64,000 nt of DNA from Argentina anserina. Taxonomy: Eukaryota; Streptophyta; Magnoliopsida; Rosales; Rosaceae. Location: NCBI RefSeq assembly GCF_933775445.1, contig NC_065876.1:4836001-4900000 (forward strand), read 5' to 3'. The position numbers and the translations under genes were made by a program. Position 1 is the first letter of the stretch, and each line of letters opens with the position of its first letter. This document shows positions 59,501-64,000 of the stretch, one piece after another. Under the pieces are notes generated by a model. That model saw nothing but the letters and a program-made list of their open reading frames with translations, made no database searches and had not been told where the DNA came from.

Positions 59501-59972
59501 TCCATTGTTGGTCCAAACAAGAAAGTCAGAATTTTATCCAATGCTTTATAGATTGATTTGTCTAGTTTTGACTCTTCCGGTATCTACAGCAACAACTGAA
59601 AGAGCATTTTCAGCCATGAACTACATCAAGAACAAGCTTAGAAATAAGATGGAATGAGAGTTTCTAGGTGATTGTATGGTCCTCTACATTGAGAAAGACT
59701 ATGCTAATTCTATTAGCAATGACTTTGTGATAAACAAATTTAAACTTTCAGGTACTCGTAGAGTTAGATTTAGTTAATTGTGATGTGTTACATCTAGAAA
59801 TTTTTGTGAATCTTATTTTGTGTAAACTTGTATTTAAAAGGTAAGGTTCACTACGTCCCCCCTTTCTAGGTGTATTAGTATTTTGCATATATAATATTGC
59901 TCTTGCATCGTGAATTTTTTTTATGGTGGAAAGTCAAGTCCCACCCTGTTTTAATTACTGGATCCGCCACTG
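56593..59972 (+). mobile_element. hAT transposon, 3380 bp, perfect 8-bp TSD
   Basis: It begins CAGAGGCGGATCTA and ends TGGATCCGCCACTG (short TIRs) and is flanked by the exact TSD TTGGGAGG (56585-56592, 59973-59980). It contains one large transposase ORF. It is inserted in the short minus-strand ORF of the surrounding LARD-like element; removing it and one TSD restores that frame, which confirms the borders. The perfect TSD suggests a fairly recent insertion. Confidence 0.95.
57382..59776 (+). pseudogene. hAT transposase (TTF zinc finger, DUF4371, hAT dimerisation), near-intact
   Basis: The main frame (57417-59657, 746 codons) carries a TTF-type zinc finger region (CPIWKYP, then YCFPCFLF), a DUF4371 region, RNase H-like DDE motifs (LLVDEA, GYDGASNM, TTERAFSA) and the C-terminal hAT dimerisation helix (LPVSTATTERAFSAMNYIKN). 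It resembles the plant 'zinc finger MYM-type protein 1-like' transposases. Two lesions appear. The likely ATG at 57382 is out of frame by one base across an A-run (57399-57405). A TGA at 59655-59657 cuts off the last 40 residues, which continue in frame to a TAA near 59776. A 5' UTR intron (57066-57370) is possible. The autonomous activity of this copy is therefore doubtful. Confidence 0.88.
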
Positions 59973-59980
59973 TTGGGAGG

Positions 59981-60079
59981 GCGTGGTGATTCGTTAAAAT
60001 AGCCAACGTCATTGATAATGATGTCACCTCCAATCTTGAGTGACAAAAATGAGAATTCGTTTGATCCAGCTTCCGCCAT
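59981..60079 (-). pseudogene. Start of the short LARD ORF, split by the hAT element
   Basis: On the minus strand the ORF starts at 60079 (MAEAGSNEFSF, then GGDIIINDVGYF) and reaches the TSD. It resumes on the other side of the hAT element (56592 downwards) as VEQIKQELEKL. It resembles the short leader ORF found in some LARD-type elements; function unknown. Confidence 0.6.
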
Positions 60080-60325
60080 CACTTTTGAAGGGAAAAGTGT
60101 TTCTCACAAATGACACCAATTGTTGGATGGAAAATTTTGGATTGACTTTCACCCACCAATAAGTTTCGGATTGGAGCGGAAGTGGATCTTTTAACACGAA
60201 TATTAATCGTCAGAGATTGGGGTACATGCAGAAAACTCTCCAACACTCTGGTCAGTTTCTTTCTGATATGAGAAGCGGATACAAATGGAATTCAATGTCT
60301 TACCTTGCAACTTCTGATGTCTTTT

Positions 60326-61135
60326 ATAGTTGAAATCAGATGGTCTTCATTTATCACCCATAATTGCTGCAATTATTGCCTGTATTTATATCTCCATTAA
60401 CCCGTTGGGGGAGCACATCACCTGTTCCAAAATTGGATGTGCCAAATATGTGCCACTAATAAAAATCTTACACGTGGAGTTCCAGTAAGAAAATTTAATA
60501 GGAGTTTGACTCTTTTAATGTTAATTAATTTTATTTTATCAGTTTTTTACTAAAGAAAAACATTTTTAGACATCCATTTCTACTTCATCTTTTCTTCTTC
60601 ATCATCTATCGGCTGTCATTTTGTTTTCTCTCCCAACCTTCTATCGGGTGGCTTGCTGGGTGAGAAAGATTTGGTCGAATTATTAGAGAAAGTTCCAAGA
60701 ATGGAGACGATGTTGTTAGTGATGGGGGATTGGATGGGGAAAGAGCAATGATCTGAGGAAGCGTTGGCCGAAATCAAAGTAGTAGAAGCAGGCAAATTTT
60801 GGAGGGGGTATGGTCCGTTTGGAAGTAGGAGATGGGTGAGATTAATTGAGAGCACATAATTGGATGGATAGTGTTGTTGGATTATCATGGCTATGTGGGT
60901 TTAGGGATGTTATTCTAGCTATTTCCAAATATAATCAGAGTGGATTGAGATGTTTTTGTTTTGGTTTATTTTATGGAGATGGAGTTTGCCATGGCTTGTG
61001 GCTGTGGGTATTGGGTAGTCCGATGGTGGTGAAGGAAAAGTCTGGGTTTGTGTGAAAAAAATAAATATATTATATTATTATTATTATCATTATTGTGCGG
61101 TTACTTTTCGTCAACTTTATAACGCACTGAACTCG
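60326..61135. other. Right-LTR-specific segment
   Basis: About 800 bp present in the right LTR but not in the left copy, either lost there or inserted here. No gene. An 80-bp AT/TTA-repeat run lies near 61060-61095. Confidence 0.5.
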
Positions 61136-61566
61136 CATTGACTTTCATAATATTCAATAATTCCCCCCACAGCTGCTCAGCTTCACTTCCCGGCACGATC
61201 GAGCGCCTCCACCGAAGAAGAGGACACCACGGCCAATTGAAACCCTAAGTTTCATATCTGCATTTGCTCCGACAAATCCGGAGCTCCTCCATGTGACTCT
61301 TATGGTCAATAATCATGGAATAAACTGATTATAATGACAGATCAACATGAATGGAAAAAAAAAAGACTTGATTCTTATTAAAATTGATAAAATTAGAGAA
61401 AATTTAATGGGGCCAAATTTGTTTAAGTCTATAAAGTCAGTCGTTGAAATTAGTTGAGCTCCCAGCTTCATTTTGCTCGGATCCAGTGCATTTCTCTTCC
61501 TTTTGCTCAGTTGGTCTATATTAAATTTTCCAAGGCAGCTAGCTAGGGACTTGAAGCAAATTACCG

Positions 61567-64000
61567 ATGGAGACAGAAAAGAGAGGTAGCATTGCCTTCT
61601 TTTCAACATACCGACCACCGGTGCCGCTTGACATATTCTCTTGCCCACTTGCACCAACATCGAGTCCAGATGATGAGCTCGAGCATCGCATGACTGATGG
61701 GAAGTCCTACAATTACAGTGGCCAAGACATCCCACCCGCCGCCCTTATCAAAATTTTCAACCACACAAGTTTGGCTTTCCGACGGAACCAGGATGATGTC
61801 AATTCCGGCCGTGTCTCAGGCATGGTTTTCGTCTCTGAACGAGAAGACCTCGAATTGCTTCACATAGCTCTCCGCTTCAAAGATGTCAATCCACCCAGAC
61901 TCGAAGTGTACAGCTTAGCAGATGTTTTCCCCAGATCCCCATGTCCATTCAATGGTGTTCGGATGGAAGACAGTGGTTGCTTTACCCATGATCATCTCAT
62001 CTTTGTCAGCACCAAGGAACCTGCTACTGAACGTCGTCAGCCTTGGACTGCCGTTTATAAAACCAATCTTAAGACCGGAAAAACCGACCGCCTCACACCA
62101 GGAGGTTCATACTCTCCTCTACTTCTATTACTACTATATATAGACAAGCACACACATATATAACAAGAAAATTCTAAAATGTGTTGTTATATGTAGGGAT
62201 GACAATGGGGAGGGTAGGGTTAGGTGATTGAAAAATCATATACATACTTAAATTCGTTTGCATCCCCGTACCGGCCTCGATCTTATACTAGATATTCTTC
62301 ATATTCATATCTTAGGGATTAAGTTCTCATACCCGTCTTAATACCCACTTCAATACTATTAATAACAATTTATTTTAATATTAAAAATTACAGTAAAGTA
62401 CACTAATATAAAATTAAAATAAAATATCATGATAAAATCATCTTTTTATGTCAAAAATTGTTATACATGCAAATAATCACAATATATATTTTGATATTTT
62501 TTTGTTTATTTAATTTGTCTTTTAATTTATTTAAGTGAATATAGATTACTTAGTTATATTAAATATATAATATATTAATGGGTGGGTATGAGGATGTGGA
62601 TCGAATATTATCTCCGGCCCTTACCCGTTTCCACTATCCGAATAGCAGAAATCTCCATACCTATTACCTGATTTTACCCGAAACACTCCTCCAATAGGAT
62701 CGAATACCCGTGGGTACCCTACTCGCTGAGTATTTTTGCCATCCCTACTTATATGTTATACATCCATTTTTTATAAATGTTTATAAAATTGTCGTTAAAG
62801 TTGTAAAAAGAGTAGTAAAACTTTTGATCGACAATCTAGCTATGGCACTAGGATGTATAACATACATTTTATATTTATTTAGACAAAAATTACAAATGAC
62901 CAAATCAAAATTACAAAATTTAGAACAACTTTGCAATGATCGTTCACAGAATTTACCTATTTCTAATCAAAATTACAACATTAAGAACAAGTTTGTCCAA
63001 AACTTGTAATAAGGTTGTAAATGATGTAATTACATGAATATAACTATAATTACATAAAACAGGACTTAATATTATAAGGGACTTTAACAACAAATGTGTT
63101 CTCACATTTTTGTAAATGTGTGCATGCTATACTGTAGCTATTATAGAATTTTCCATGCGGGTTTTCTTTTAACATGATGATGAACTAATGCTGATTTTCT
63201 TCTCATCTATTATGCCTCAAAATAGAGCATGCTGATTTAAGCCCCTCAGTGTCACCGTCTGGGAAGAAGATAGCGGTGGCGTCGTTTGAGGGAAAGAAGG
63301 GTGGGTGGGCAGGCGAAATCGAAGATCTAAGGACTAACATCTATGTCATGAACGTAGAGGAGCCCTACAATCGCACTAAGGTTGTAGAGAATGGCGGGTG
63401 GCCAACTTGGGGAAGTGACGATGTCATATTCTTCCACCGCAAGGATGATCATAAGCATACAACAACAGAGGATTCGAAAGTAATCAATTTTTGGGGCGTG
63501 TATCGAGCTGATATTAGCAGTGGTGTTGTTATGCGCGTGACCCCGGATAGCTTTGATGCTTTCACACCGGCAGCCATCAACGCCACCACAGTAGCTGTTG
63601 CCACTATTCGCCAGAACTCAAAGTTCAGTGATGTTCGTGAGGAAGCACAATATCGACATATAGAGATTTTTTCTTCAGAAGGAGGACAAGAACCCAAGCA
63701 AATCACTCAAAAAACCAGACCGATGGCTGACCATTTCAACCCTTTTGTGATAGGTGGTGGGAAGCGGATCGGCTACCACCGTTGCACGAGTGACGTTCTT
63801 GACGTACGTACTACCAACCAGTTTGATCGAGTTCATATATATTCTAAGACATCATATGCATGTCTAACCTAAGATCAGCTCACTGCTGATTGTTTGTTTG
63901 TTTGTTACTTGTGACAGAATGAAGAAGAGATCAAAAGACAGTTTCAAACAGTCATTTCTCCGGATCGAAATATAGGACTCTTTAGGGTCGGTGGAGGATT
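61567..64000 (+). CDS. DPP6 N-terminal-like beta-propeller protein, 3' partial
   Basis: The model is join(61567..62104, 63226..63803, 63918..64000), cut by the window end. It is a paralogue of the minus-strand gene at 16522-19631: the same start pattern (GSIAFF.TYR.PVPL..FSCP), the same exon boundaries, and the shared SPSGKKIAVASFEGKKGGW block. The ATG is the first in the frame and is followed by ETEKRGSIAFF. Intron 1 (62105-63225) is long because a hAT-type element (62194-62747) is inside it. The donor of exon 1 is GTTCAT, weaker than the paralogue's GTACGT. Upstream, the LARD element ends at 61171, only 396 bp before the ATG, so its promoter may be transposon-derived. Biochemical role unknown. 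Confidence 0.85.
62194..62747. mobile_element. hAT-type non-autonomous element, 554 bp, in intron 1
   Basis: TIRs TAGGGATGACAA and TTGCCATCCCTA are flanked by GTTATATG (62186-62193) and CTTATATG (62748-62755), matching at 7 of 8 positions. It has the same TIR style as the element at 34981-35557. The interior is AT-rich, with GGGTACC-type motifs at the right. Confidence 0.85.

Larger units (their letters stand above)
54790..61171 (-). mobile_element. Large non-autonomous LTR element (Gypsy/LARD-like) hosting a hAT transposon
   Basis: LTR-like copies lie at 54790-55048 and 60121-61171. They share the start (AAAATTT.GATTGACTTTCACCCACC), the middle (GAGAAGC..ATACAAATGGAATTC) and the end (ATTCAATAATTCCCCCCACA). 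The left copy lacks about 800 bp present in the right one. On the minus strand the right LTR ends CCAACA and is followed by ATTGGTGTCATTTGTGAG, a Gypsy-type primer-site position. The only ORF is a short one split by the hAT element. No pol is visible, and the TSD is not clear. Confidence 0.7.

Overview
This is nuclear DNA from a flowering plant, most likely a eudicot. It is AT-rich, its genes are split by GT-AG introns, and it carries Copia, Gypsy, hAT, CACTA, PIF/Harbinger-like and foldback elements. I cannot name the species. Gene calls come from reading spliced frames; no database search was possible.

Layout: 1-3011 (+) is the 3' part of a purple acid phosphatase gene of the PAP27 type, followed at 3553-10034 by a decayed tandem copy carrying at least four transposon insertions. 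10542-12545 (-) is a complete seven-exon snurportin-1 gene (snRNP nuclear import). 12733-14473 is a stack of foldback elements and a hAT-type MITE. 15163-16340 holds a decayed Gypsy fragment. 16522-19631 (-) is a complete five-exon gene for a WD40-like/DPP6-N-terminal-like beta-propeller protein. A paralogue on the opposite strand starts at 61567 and runs off the right edge.

Between about 20 and 50 kb lies a transposon island. It includes a long-TIR element carrying a DUF829/TMEM53-like gene fragment, a pogo/Emigrant-like element, a decayed Copia element (about 23.5-29.6 kb), a CACTA element with a nested Gypsy solo LTR and a PIF-like MITE, an RNase H-like fragment split by two MITEs, a young full-length Copia element (38755-46038, 185-bp LTRs differing at 2 sites, TSD TATAT), and a 1.1-kb near-perfect palindrome. 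50437-52525 (-) is a complete four-exon von Willebrand factor A domain gene. 52750-54262 holds two 3' ends of Copia elements. 54790-61171 is a large non-autonomous LTR element of Gypsy/LARD type, with a 3.4-kb hAT transposon inserted in its short ORF.

The most interesting signals are: (i) both Copia elements keep gag and pol as separate ORFs, with candidate 3' splice sites ending exactly at the start codons and a GTAAAT donor in the leader, suggesting splice-controlled gag/pol expression; (ii) gene-fragment capture by the long-TIR element; (iii) a nearly intact hAT transposon together with a 385-bp MITE that shares its termini; (iv) exact intron presence/absence between the two PAP copies.
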